Of a stretch of 64,000 bases of DNA, positions 33,551 through 44,090 are shown piece after piece; positions within the stretch are counted from its first letter, which is position 1, and each line of letters starts with the position of its first letter. Made by a program: the position numbers and the translations under genes. The stretch is taken from assembly GCA_963682175.1 (NCBI GenBank), contig OY821792.1, positions 10,001-74,000 on the forward strand, read 5' to 3'. Under the pieces are notes generated by a model. The model had not been told where the DNA came from, ran no database searches, and saw only the letters and a list, made by a program, of their open reading frames with translations. Origin of the DNA: Triglochin maritima. Lineage: Eukaryota; Streptophyta; Magnoliopsida; Alismatales; Juncaginaceae.

Positions 33551-35437
33551 ATGGCCACAATTGATACTGCACAAGAACAAACTAGACCACCAGACTCCCC
33601 AATTAGAAATTTCTATGGTCCTAATGCACACTATACTCCCAAGAAATCCTATGCTAGTGTGGCGCGTCCCCGATGTAGACCCCCTAAATATGCAACTCGA
33701 ATTCCTGCAAGAAATGCTAATTTTGATGAAGAAGGAAACCCGAGTATTGTTTTCTCATTGTCTGAAATCAAAACTATGGGGATGGATTTTGAATGGTGCT
33801 TGATTGGAAAATTCTCGAGTCCTAGACCGGAACTTCTTGACATCCAAAATCACATGGAAGAAACTTTTGGCAAAAGGGATTTTTGTGAAGTTGGAGCACT
33901 TGCACCCCGACATGTTAGTATCAGAATATTTGATGAAGAAAGCTTTGTGAAAGTTTGGTTACACAATTGGTACTTTGGTGAGAAAAAAATGCGGGTTTTC
34001 AAGTGGTCTCCCTATTTTAAAGTGGGATTAGAACCCATACAGGCACCAATTTGGATTAATTTTCCTGCTTTAGATTTACATCTCCATCACCCTGATGCTT
34101 TGAAATCTATTGCCACCGGATTCGGAAAATATATGTGTAGTTCAAGAGATGATGTGGATTTCATGAGGCCCGGAGTTTGCAAAATATGTGTGGAGATGGA
34201 CCTTTCAAAGCCAAAACCCGATCACATAACCATCCACAATGGTGAGCAAACATACATACAACCGGTTTACTATGAGAATGTGCCACCTTTTTGTAACTTT
34301 TGCATGAAAATTGGACACATGGAAGCAAAATGCAGAATCAGAATGGAAGAAAACGAAAAAAGAAAATTTCAAGATGAAGCTCATGAAACAGTTCAGCAGC
34401 ACCAAACCACAATAAAAGCCCCAACAATTACACGACAGGAATGGAGACCGAAGTTTATACCAGTCCTTGCACAATCACAAGAAGAAGTAGTCACAAGGTC
34501 GCAAAATGGGACTGAATTGGATAGTCAAGTGTCGAACAGGGCAAGACAAACAACACCAAATACACAACAAGACATCAACAACAACATTCCCACACTTGAA
34601 CAAATGGAGCAGCAAATTCAGCTTTCAAAAGAACAAAATCAGCAACCCTCTCCTGAAATAAGCAGAAATTCGGTAGTGACAAATGAGGAAAAAATAATGT
34701 CAGCACCTGTACCTCAATTAATGCAAGCAGCAATGAATGTGCTCCCTTCATCTCAGCCACAACTTACGTCCTTGTCAGCAAAAGCAAGGGAGTATCGACC
34801 CATGTGTGCATTAAACCGTCAAGTCGAAGGGGGAGAAACATCTGAAGAAAAAGAGCACACGCCAAGTAAGGAAGAATTACTTGAGCAACAATATCATGAA
34901 GCACACATGAATAGGAGAAGCAAAAATGGAAGAACCTCCACACCAAGCACAAAAGGCAAAAGGAAGAAAAAAGGAGGGAGAAGAATTATTAGACTCAACA
35001 CAAGTGAAGAAGATGATGTCAATTACTCCACCACTCAGTTTGTCAAAATCCAAGGAAGGAGGGAAGAAGTAAATTTGGTAGAAGAAGTCACATGACTCAT
35101 GAAGGAAAGTAACATGAAGAAAAAAGAAGCCATTGTGGAAGCACAAAAACAACATATTTTTTGGAAAAAAATGGATGCAACTGATGGAAAAGGTGACTCT
35201 GAATTTGACAAGGAAATGGAGAAATCAGACACTACTCAATCTGATTTGCAGCAAGAGGATAAAGAAGAAGAAGATTTTGAAAGTGAAGACTCATATGTTG
35301 ATAAGGCAAAAGGAAATCAAGAAGAAAGTGAGTATGAACCTGAAATTTCCTTGAAAGAAATGCTGAAAACTCCACTACATGTGCAACTTGAACCAAGAAG
35401 ATCCCAAAGACTCCATATGCGCAAGGGTTCATTCTGA
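33551..35437 (+). pseudogene. Family B ORF1 with one TGA (B3)
   Basis: DUF4283-CCHC ORF1 starting MATIDTAQ. It is open for 514 codons, then TGA at 35093-35095, then open in the same frame to 35437 with the full conserved C-terminus. In B1 and B2 the stop position is an Arg codon (CGA or CGT) after Thr, so the stop is consistent with a CGA to TGA change, the expected outcome of deamination at methylated CpG. Without the stop the protein is 628 aa, close to the 632 aa deduced for B2. The knuckle is CNFCMKIGHMEAKC. A 514-residue product retaining the RNA-binding part is possible. Confidence 0.88.
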
Positions 35438-35766
35438 TTTGGAGTTGGAGATCTAAGGTACAATTATCAAGTATTGTAAAGAATTCTCTAAGCTAGAGTA
35501 TTGATACACAGGTGCAGGAACCAGGTGAACAGTAATAGACCATATGCAGCCTTGATGCCCAACCATAATGGGCCCAACATTTTGCTGTTTTTTCTTCAGC
35601 CACTAAGCCCATAGTGAAGGATACCCTAAACAGGATTTACAATAGGAACAGAATTGGGCCTGCGAGCCCATCAGCACAGTTTTATTTTTCAAAAACACTT
35701 AGACCCATATGATGTAATGTGTGTTGGGCTTATATGACCCACACACAAATAGGTTACACACTTGTT

Positions 35767-35785
35767 ATTTCTTTTGCTAAGAAAT
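35767..35785 (+). other. Conserved 3' hairpin of family B (B3)
   Basis: Same 7-5-7 hairpin as in B1 and B2, close to the 10-A tail. Confidence 0.6.
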
Positions 35786-35804
35786 GAAAGGTTGGACTTG
35801 GTTG

Positions 35805-35850
35805 AAAAAAAAAACCCTAAACCCTAAAAAACCATAAACCCTAAACCTTA
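35805..35850 (+). repeat. Telomere-like tract 5 (very short)
   Basis: Poly(A) of B3 followed by about five degenerate CCCTAAA units before the truncated A3 element. Confidence 0.9.
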
Positions 35851-37218
35851 ATTCACTCGGGGGAGCAAGCCAGATTCATTTCACAATTCGGCACCTCTCT
35901 CTCAGGATACACTTGTTGCACAGCAGTAACTTCCATAAGTGGACTCGGGCTCCAATTTGGATGTGGTGGATCAGTACAATCCATGAAGAACTGCTCCAAT
36001 TCTTGGCGCCTTTCTTCCTCCAGATTCAGGATGGTGTCCCGACGATAAGCCATTATCGACTCCAGCTACTCCATGCCAGCCTGGGTTTGTTTCATCAGCA
36101 CTTCTTCCAGGCTTATGTGCACCATACTCGCTCTCCACTTCTGAAGCTTGTTCATCAATCGGCTAATTCGGAGCAAGCGAGGAGTCTGATCCAGGAGCAC
36201 TAGAGGATCTGCATTCAGAATTATATTTCAAATTTAATTTCGGCTGAGGCAATTCAGGAGGTTTTGTCTTACATTTTTGGGTGGATATGGCTTCATGTAG
36301 AGACAACTCCCACTTGGATGGAATGGGGAATTCTCTCCATCCGGAAGGAGGCGGATCTGGGCAATCCAGCAAAAACTGCAATGCATCATCCCTCCTCTTC
36401 TTCTCTTGCCGCAATATTTCATCCCTTAGCAAGGCATTGGAACGGACTGCCATCTCCAAATGTTCAGCCACTCCGGTGCCCCAAAACTGCGTCCCCTCCA
36501 ACCCATATTGATTGTACCTCTCCAACATCCCGGCCACCTTCTTCTCTTGTTGCTGCAAACGAACCAATCGGCTGGATTGATCATTCTCCATCGCTTGGAA
36601 TGTGCTGGAATCCAACCTCAGAATGAAATTCGCTGGAAGTTGAAGGAGGCGTGATGTCGGCTTTCGGGCCTCCTCTAGCCCCTGGGAGAAGGAGATGGAA
36701 TGCTTAGAGATCTTTAGAGATCGATGGATCATTTGGGCATTTAGTGTCTTTTTCCTCTGGACACATTCGTTCGTTGGGCCTACTGGGCTGCATTTGGAGG
36801 CTGGGATGCTAAATTGCAGGAGTTAATTCTTGTTTTCATCAATCATGAAGGGTCATGGTAGTTGCTGTTTTGGAGCCAATTTCTTGCTGGATTTTGGGCT
36901 GGAATATTCGGAATTGCAAGGCTTTTGGGCATAATCAAATTCAGAAGAAGGTTTGCTGTTAATAGACTTCAAGTTGCTGGTCTACTGGGCCAAACTTTTA
37001 TCCTGATTTCTCTTATAGGAAAAGGATTGTATTAATCTAATCCAATGCATTTAGGAGATGGTTTTTCCTAGTTCCCCAGCTAGATTTTTTCACCATCTCC
37101 TTGGATTAGATAGCCATCTTGGCTTTTAGCTTGAGTTGCACCAGTTTAGCTCAATCTCGAGCAAACATTTTTTTGTAATTGTTGTTCAGCATTTATGAAA
37201 AAGGTGTGACTTTGGGGT
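35851..37218 (+). mobile_element. 5'-truncated LINE family A 3' end (A3)
   Basis: Only the last 1.37 kb of a family A element is present: the antisense gene and the terminal 3' UTR with the family end (GCATTTATG...GTGTGA), then 8 A and CCCTAAA. The 5' boundary falls 2 nt before the complement of the antisense stop codon. 36733-37218 is non-coding 3' UTR on the sense strand and the likely leader region for the antisense gene. Confidence 0.85.
35853..36591 (-). pseudogene. Antisense two-exon gene, one stop (A3)
   Basis: Exon 1 36591-36273 (319 nt, MENDQSS) is intact. Exon 2 36208-35853 (356 nt) has one TAG (36066-36068 on the + strand), where the A1 and A4 copies have a Gln codon (CAG). The intron is 64 nt with donor GTAAGA and acceptor TGCAG. 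The exon 1 frame is also open for 47 codons upstream of the chosen ATG; the choice follows the start shared by all four copies. Exon lengths match A1 and A4 exactly even though this copy has diverged, which argues for past selection on the antisense frame. Confidence 0.72.
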
Positions 37219-37585
37219 AAAAAAAACCCTAAACCCTAAACCTAAAAAAAAAAACCTAAACCCTAAACCCCAAACCCTAAAACCCTAAACCCTAAAACCT
37301 AAACCCCAAACCCTAAACCCCTACAACACTAACCCCTAAAACCCTAAAACCCTAAACCCAAACCCAAACCCTAAACCCCTAAAACCCTAAACCCTTAAAC
37401 CCTAAAACCCTAAACCCTAAAAAAAACCCTAAACCCTAAACCCTAAAAAAACCCTAAACCCTAAACCCTAAACAACCCTAAACCTGAAATCCTAAACCCT
37501 AACCCTAAACCCTAAACCCTAAATAAACCCTAAACCCTAAACCCTAAAAACCCTAAACCAAATCACCAAACCACCCTAAACCCTA
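37219..37585 (+). repeat. Telomere-like tract 6, degenerate
   Basis: About 365 bp of CCCTAAA with many variants (CCCCAAA, CCTAAAC, ACACTAAC). It is more degenerate than tracts 1-3 and so probably older. Confidence 0.93.
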
Positions 37586-38490
37586 CGAAGCCCAGCCCAT
37601 TTGAGAAAAAAAAATCTCTCTCCTCATTCGCTCTGGCGAAAAGTGCGATTCTGCTTTTCCAAAAATGTCCAACGCCACGTCATCACCTCTCACCTCGCCA
37701 CTACCTTTCACCCCAGATCTGGGACGCATCAAGAGATTGTTGGGCTTGCTCTTCATCGTTATGAACTCCCCTCACTCTCCTCTTTCGATTAAGATCTCAC
37801 TTGACTACTTTGCGGTCGGTTGAACTCGGGAGCTCACTGTTGCATTCACGTTTTTAACTCGCCGGAGCTCAGAAGAATCCCATATTTCAGCAACGAGTGA
37901 GGAATACTGAGAGAAGTGTGCAAGAGCCTTCTCGTGCATCGATTATTGTTCCTCTTCTGCCGGCCGGCGACCAAAAGTTGAACCAGCATGCTGGGTCGTG
38001 TCTTGCTCCATTTCGTCACATTGCTACACTCAGTGGTTGTCAAGGAGGCTTCCTATGGCTTTCACTTGCGCAAGGAATCTCGATTTCGGCGACCTACGCC
38101 GGCACCAAGAATCGCTGCCCCGTTTGGCTGGTTGGAGGCGTCCATATTTCGATTAACTCTCCCCCAACCTCCAGTGGCCTCTAAGTAACATTGCGGTGGT
38201 CTCAATTTGACTGATTATTGCGCGGATTGTGAGTCGAGATTGTGGATTGACCGCGTTGACGCCGGCGGCCCCCTTTTCGAATACGCTTGCTGGACGGGAA
38301 ATCATCCTAATTCCGTGTCACAGAACACTCAGCTGCACCTGCGGAACACTCCTTTGGATTCAATTTGCTCGATTGTGCGGTGATTTGGTGTCGCGACCTT
38401 GGTGGATTTCGGAGAAGAACATCCCATGTTTTTCGAGTAATTTAGGGAAGTTTATTTCCTTTACTGAATTAGCTGGTTTAATCTGTACAC

Positions 38491-39658
38491 ATGGATATAG
38501 TTGGTAACATACAGGACCAACCTAGACCACCAGACTCACCAATTAGAAATTTTTATGGTCCTCACACACAGCCTAAACCAAAGAAATCATATGCTAGTGT
38601 GGTGCGTCCTAGATGTAGACCCCCTAAATATGCAACTCGAATACCTGCAAGAAATGCTAATTTTGATGAAGAAGGAAATCCGAGTATTGCTTTCTCATTA
38701 TCTGAAATCAAAACCATGGGACAAGATTTTGAATTGTGCTTGATTGGAAAATTCTCGAGTCCTAGACCGGAACTTCTTGATATCCAAAATCATTTGGAAG
38801 TAACTCTTGGCAAAAAGGATTTTTGTGAAGTTGGAGCACTTGCACCCCGACATGTTAGTATCAGATTATTTGATGAAGAAAGTTTTGTGAAAGTTTGGTT
38901 ACACAACTGGTACTTTGGGGAGAAGAAAATGAGAGTGTTCAAGTGGTCTCCCTATTTTAAAGTGGGATTAGAACCCATACAGGCACCAATTTGGATTAAC
39001 TTTCCTGCTTTGGATTTACATCTCCATCACCCTGATGCTTTGAAATCTATTGCCACCGGATTTGGAAAATATATATGTAGTTCAAAAGATGATGTGGACA
39101 TCATGAGGCCAGGAGTTTGCAAAATATATGTAGAGATGGACCTTTCCAAGCCAAAACCCGATCACATAACCATCCATAATGGTGAGCAAACATACATACA
39201 ACCGGTTCACTATGAGAATGTGCCACCTTTTTGTAATTTTTCATGAAAATTGGACACATAGAAGCAAAATGCAGAATTCGAGTGGAAGAAAATGAAAAAA
39301 GCAAAACTCAAGATGCAGCACCTTACACATATCTTCAGCAGAAAACTACAATAACAGCACCAACAATCACACGGCAAGAATGGAGGCCTAAGTTTATACC
39401 AGTAATTGCACAAGTAAATGCAGATACAAGGTCACAAGATGGGGGCTGAATTGGGAAATCAAGTGTCAAATATAGCAAGACAAAAACCAGCAGATACACC
39501 ACAACTCTCGACACTACTTAATCCCACACTTGAACACATGGGACAGCAAATTCAGAAACCAAATGAGGAAATTCAGCAAACTTCACATGCAGCAAACAGA
39601 AATTCTGTGTTGTCCATTGAGGAAAACAGAATTTCAGAATTAGCATCAGAAGCAATTA
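38491..39658 (+). pseudogene. Family B ORF1, frameshifted and truncated (B4)
   Basis: Starts MDIVGNIQDQ and follows the B2 ORF1 closely. A 1-nt loss within the zinc knuckle (near 39239) ends the first frame at 39246; the second frame runs to about 39449; an extra G near 39441-39445 moves it to a third frame. The sequence is cut at the chimera junction after SEAI, so the conserved B C-terminus is absent. No functional product is expected. Confidence 0.88.
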
Positions 39659-39659
39659 C

Positions 39660-42190
39660 TGGCTACCATTCTCCCTAAGATCATCTCACCTGAACAAGGT
39701 GGTTTTGTCAAAGGAAGGCAAATTGAAGACAACATAGCCCTTGCTCAAGAGCTCGTTCAGCATATTGGGGAAAAAGCTCGTGGGGGTAATGCGGTCATCA
39801 AACTTGATATGGAGAAAGCTTTTGGCAGAATAGAATGACAATTCTTATTTCAAGTGATGGAGAAATTTGGTTTCAATCAGAACTTCATCAACTTAATTGC
39901 AGCCTGTGTTAAAGATAACCACTTCTCTCTCCTTCTTCATGGTTCTACTGAATTCTTCCATGGTTCAAGAGGCCTTAGACAGGGAGACCCTATATCTCAC
40001 ATTCTCTTTATTATTGCAGAAGAAGTATTAAGTAGGGGCTTGACTGCTCTACTGCATAATAAGAATATTCAACCTTATAAAACTCATTGGAAGTGTACTC
40101 CTGTTACACACTTACTTTTTGCTGATGACACTATACTTTTCACCAATGGGAGCACCAATTCTCTGAATTCTCTATTCTCCTTCCTTGACAGATATCAGAA
40201 GTGCTCAGGGCAGAAGATAAACATAAGAAAAAACCATTTTTTTGTCCATAGCAGCATGAACACTAGTAGACAGCAAAAAATCCATAACATTACAGGTATT
40301 ACCAAAGGTAATTTTCCCTTTTCATACTTGGGTTGTCCCATGTTTAAAGGCATTTGCAAAAAGAAATACTTTGATCTCCTTATTGAAAAGATCAGAAACA
40401 AAGTGGCTGGATGGAAAGGCAAGCTGTTGAGTAAGGGTGGAAAACTGATTTTAATAAAACATGTCCTTTCTAGTATTCCTATTCATACCCTTGTTGTTTA
40501 TAACATTCCACAAGGGGTTCTTCACACGATTGATATGATAATGGCTAATTTTTTGTGGGGGCATAATGACAAAGGTAACAAAAAACATTGGATTAGCTGG
40601 AATAAAATATGTAGTCCTCAGTCTGCTGGTGGGCTAGGAATCAGAAATCTGAAAGACATTATGATGACTTTAAGAATGAAGATGGCATGGAAATTTCAAC
40701 TTCAGAATTCCCTTTATGTGAAATTCATGAAAAACAGATATGGTAATATGGCAACTAGTTCCGATTATTACAAAGGTCCAGCCAGATGGAAGAATTTGCA
40801 AAAAACCTGGCATAACATGAAGAATTCTATACATTGGTGTGTTGAGAGAGGAGATATCAATTTCTGGATTGATTCTTGGCTTGACAGAGGCCCCATTGGT
40901 AAGCTTGAAGGTGTTAATATTATTCAGCCTGAGCTCACTGTTGGGGATGTTCTTCAGGAAGATGATCTTGAAGACAAACTCAATACACTTAACCTTCCTC
41001 CTGAGATTAGAGAAGACATTTTGCAAGGTGATTTCATTCTTAGTGAAGAACCTGCTCAATTTTACTGGGCTCACACGTCTGATGGCAAGTACACTATTAA
41101 AACTGGCTGGCAGTCTTTGCAACAACATGAAAAGGTGGACTGGGGTGATCAGATCTGGTCCAACCCCCTACCAAGCAAGATTTCTATGATTACTTGGCAG
41201 TATATTCATGGCAAGCTCCCACTTGAAGACAATTTGAAGAAAATTGGTGTCCAGTTGGCTTCAAAATGCAGTTGTTGTAGACAACCTAACATTGAAACTC
41301 ATCACCACTGTTTTTTTAGAAGTGACATCGCAAAAATTGGTTGGCACTAGCTGCAATGGCAATTTAATGGGAATCAAATTGTTAACCACCAGGATTTCCT
41401 CCAACTTCTGAAACCACTTGTCAAACCTACTAGAGTGCAAGTCCTTCATAGATGGTTGGCTTGCTGTCTTATTTGGGAGCTATGGAAACATAGAAACAAT
41501 TGCAAATTCGGAGGTCAATTGCGTGACAATCATGGGATTACTCACAAACTTAAACATTGGATTGTAATTTTGGCCACTCAAAGCAATCCCAAATGGAGAG
41601 ATACTCAACATGACAAGGATATTCTTAGCAAGTTGGGATTACACCCTATTTCTAGCAAGGAGAAACAACATATGGTGATTAAATGGCAGGTTCCTCCCGC
41701 TGGCTTCATGAAACTTAACACAGATGGCGCATGCAAAGGAAACCCTAGGAGCTGTGGTGGGGGAGGTGTTCTCAGAGATCATCAAGGCAACCTGATATTG
41801 GCCTATCATGGTTACTATGGTTATGGAACCAATACACTTGCTGAATTTAGAGCCATTTTACAAGGCCTACGATTGTGTGCTAGCAGGCATTACAACAAAA
41901 TTATGGTGGAATCTGACTCTAAAACTCTTTTGGAGATCATTAACACAAGGCACTGGATTTACCCCTCATTCAGTAGATGGATTCCTGAATTCAGAGATCT
42001 TTGGCAACGTTTAGTGGTCTCCTCTAATCACCAATTCAGAGAAGGCAATAGCCCTGCGGATCTTCTTGCCAATTTAGGGATCAGCACCAAATCCTACAAA
42101 ATCATCACCCATACTCAAAACCTTCCTCAACTTCTGAAAGGAATGTTGACTCTAGAGAAGCAAGGTCTGCCCTATATCAAAATCAGATAA
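39660..42190 (+). pseudogene. Family A ORF2, 3' part (RT to RNase H), two stops (A4)
   Basis: Starts in the RT region just before LPKIISPEQGGFVKG (about residue 530 of the A1 enzyme) and lacks the endonuclease. Motif A has AFG in place of AFD, and the following Trp codon is TGA (39836-39838). FADD is intact. A second Trp codon is TAG (41348-41350) near the zf-RVT region. Otherwise the frame is continuous to 42190, with the RNase H D, E, D, D residues kept. The two Trp stops are single G to A changes. It is fused to a different family ORF1 upstream and out of frame, so it is not expressed as a fusion. Confidence 0.9.
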
Positions 42191-42257
42191 TTGAGGTTCT
42201 TTTCTCTTGGTGTATGGCATAAGTTTTGCTGAAGGCATCGGCTAGCCAACTAAGGAA

Positions 42258-42502
42258 CCGACCAGATCAATTTTTCCCTCAAATTGACTTGGTCAGAACA
42301 GGGAAGTTATATTCTGATTGCAGCTTTCGGTTTCTTTTTAATAATGCCCTGACTAAATTGATCCCATGTCATGAGTTCTTGCACATGTTGTTCCTTTACT
42401 TTTCAGGTTTCATTCTCATGATTTTGGCACAAGTTTTGCTAAAGCATCGGCTAGCCAAATCAAGAACCGACCAAGTCAATTCTCTTCAATTGACTTGGTC
42501 GG
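42258..42502 (+). repeat. Two-hairpin array in A4 3' region
   Basis: Inverted repeats at 42258-42295 and 42467-42502, homologous to the A1 and A2 arrays but with mismatches in the first. Confidence 0.75.
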
Positions 42503-42792
42503 AAATGGGAAGTTCTCTTCTAATCACTGTCTTAATTTCATGCGTTGCCTTTGCTACAATTCTACATATCCTCCTCCACCACTACATCCAGGAATTCTGA
42601 TCTGATTTTAACATCTTTTTAGCTATGCTTGTTTCAGCATCAATTGGGAACAATTAGAGATTTTGAACTGGAGAATTGGAATTAGACATCTCAAAGGCAA
42701 CTTGTTCATTATAAAATTCTTCTATTACATCATAAGGTCTTCTAGTACATCATTAATACATCGATTACATCACTCGTTACGACTTTATCGAT

Positions 42793-43532
42793 TCACTCGG
42801 GAGAACATGCTTCATTCATCGCACAATTCGGCACCTTCCTCTCCGGCTGAATCTGTTGAAGAGGATAAACATCCAGTAGTGGACTTGGGCTCCAATTTGG
42901 AGGAGGTGGATCAGTGCAATCCATCAAGAACTGCTCCAACTCTCGGCGCCTCTCTTCCTCCAAATTCAGGACAGTGTCTCGCCGATAAATCATTATCGAC
43001 TCCAGCTGCTCCTTGCCCTCACGTGTCTGCTTCATCTGCTCCTCAACCGGACTTAAGTACACCATACTAGCTCGCCATTTCTGCAATCTGATCACTAATC
43101 GACTAATTCGGCGCAATCGAGGATTCTGATCCACAAGCACCAATGGATCTGCATTCAACAAACAATTAAGTATTCCATTCCTGAATGCGGCAATTTATAT
43201 GATAGATTCTTACATTTCTGGGTGGATACGGATTCATGTAGAGTTATCTCCCAATCAGATGGAATGGCGAATTCTCTCCAGCTAGTAGGAGGTGGATCTG
43301 GACAATCCAACAAAAGTTGCAAGGTTTCGGCTCTCCTCTTCTTCTCCTGCTGCAATATGTCATCCCTTTGAAGAGCATTGGAGCGACTCGCCATCTCCAG
43401 ATGATCAGCAACTCCGGTGCTCCAAAATTGGGTTCCCTCTAACCCATACTGATGATACCTTTTCAGCATCCCAGCTATCTTCCTCTCCAGCTGCAGCAAA
43501 CGGTTCACGCGGTTGGACTGATTGTTCCCCAT
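42793..43532 (-). CDS. Antisense two-exon gene, unknown protein (A4, intact)
   Basis: Exon 1 43532-43214 (319 nt, MGNNQSN), intron 65 nt (donor GTAAGA, acceptor TGCAG), exon 2 43148-42793 (356 nt). Joined, they give an open frame of 224 aa. The copy differs from A1 at many residues (for example QFWSTGVADHLEMASRS against RFWNTGIAEHLEMACRS), yet length, frame and the paired repeat blocks are kept. The surrounding ORF2 has two stops while this antisense frame has none. I do not recognise the family. Alternatives are a captured host gene, a regulator encoded by the LINE, or a chance frame; paired conservation makes chance unlikely. Transcription is unproven. Confidence 0.7.
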
Positions 43533-43969
43533 TGCCGTGTGTGTCGGATTCAGCTAGGGCTCCTAGTCGTTAGGGGGCGATCTGGTGGAAGATGAAAGGG
43601 GGCGATCTGATGGAAGAAATAAGGGGGCGGTTGAGTCACGAGTTTTGTGGCTTCCTGGCCTTCTCTTGCCTTCAGTTGGGCTTTTTGCTCGGCACACTTT
43701 CTCATTTTATTAGTTTAAGAGAAGAGTAGGGCTTGTCGGCCCACCTTTTCCTTTAGTTGGTTAATTGAAGAAAAGTTTCCTTTAATTGTTTTTGCTAAAT
43801 CATACAACTTTGGATTGGTTTTTCCTAAACCCCAATTAGGTTTTTTTCCTTTCCTATTGATTTAGCGTGCCTTCGGGGCGTTTATTGTAATCGCACATAA
43901 TTAGCTCACATTGAGCTAGTACTTTTGTATTTTTGACGATCAATATATGAAAGATGTGTGATTGGGGGG

Positions 43970-44090
43970 AAACCCCTAAACCCTAAACCCTAAACCCTAA
44001 ACCCCCTAAACCCGCTAAACCCTAAACCCTAAAACCAAAACCCTAAACCCTAAACATTAAAATGTTTAGGGTTTAGGGTTTAGGGTTTAG
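43970..44090. repeat. Telomere-like tract 7 with strand switch
   Basis: 43970 to about 44060 reads CCCTAAA; then, after a 2-nt centre, the sequence reads TTTAGGG to about 44090. The centre is a perfect hairpin, CCCTAAACATT-AA-AATGTTTAGGG. It separates the LINE array from the inverted duplication. Confidence 0.93.

Larger units (their letters stand above)
32638..35804 (+). mobile_element. ORF1-only LINE family B, copy B3 (full length)
   Basis: Starts with GCCCAGCCTATTTGAG, the same start as the chimera at 37590, which defines the true 5' end of the family. It has a 5' UTR of about 910 bp (no gene seen), ORF1 with a single stop, a short 3' UTR with the conserved hairpin, and 10 A joined to CCCTAAA. 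No ORF2 remnant is present. Confidence 0.9.
37586..43969 (+). mobile_element. Chimeric LINE: family B 5' half joined to family A 3' half (B4/A4)
   Basis: 37590 onward matches the B3 5' UTR and B-type ORF1. At about 39656-39660 the sequence switches to family A ORF2 inside the RT region and continues through RNase H, two hairpin units, the antisense gene and the A-type 3' end. The 5' UTR (37590-38490) has no gene. The element ends in 3 A joined to CCCTAAA. It is most simply a template switch during reverse transcription; ectopic recombination is the alternative. Confidence 0.88.
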
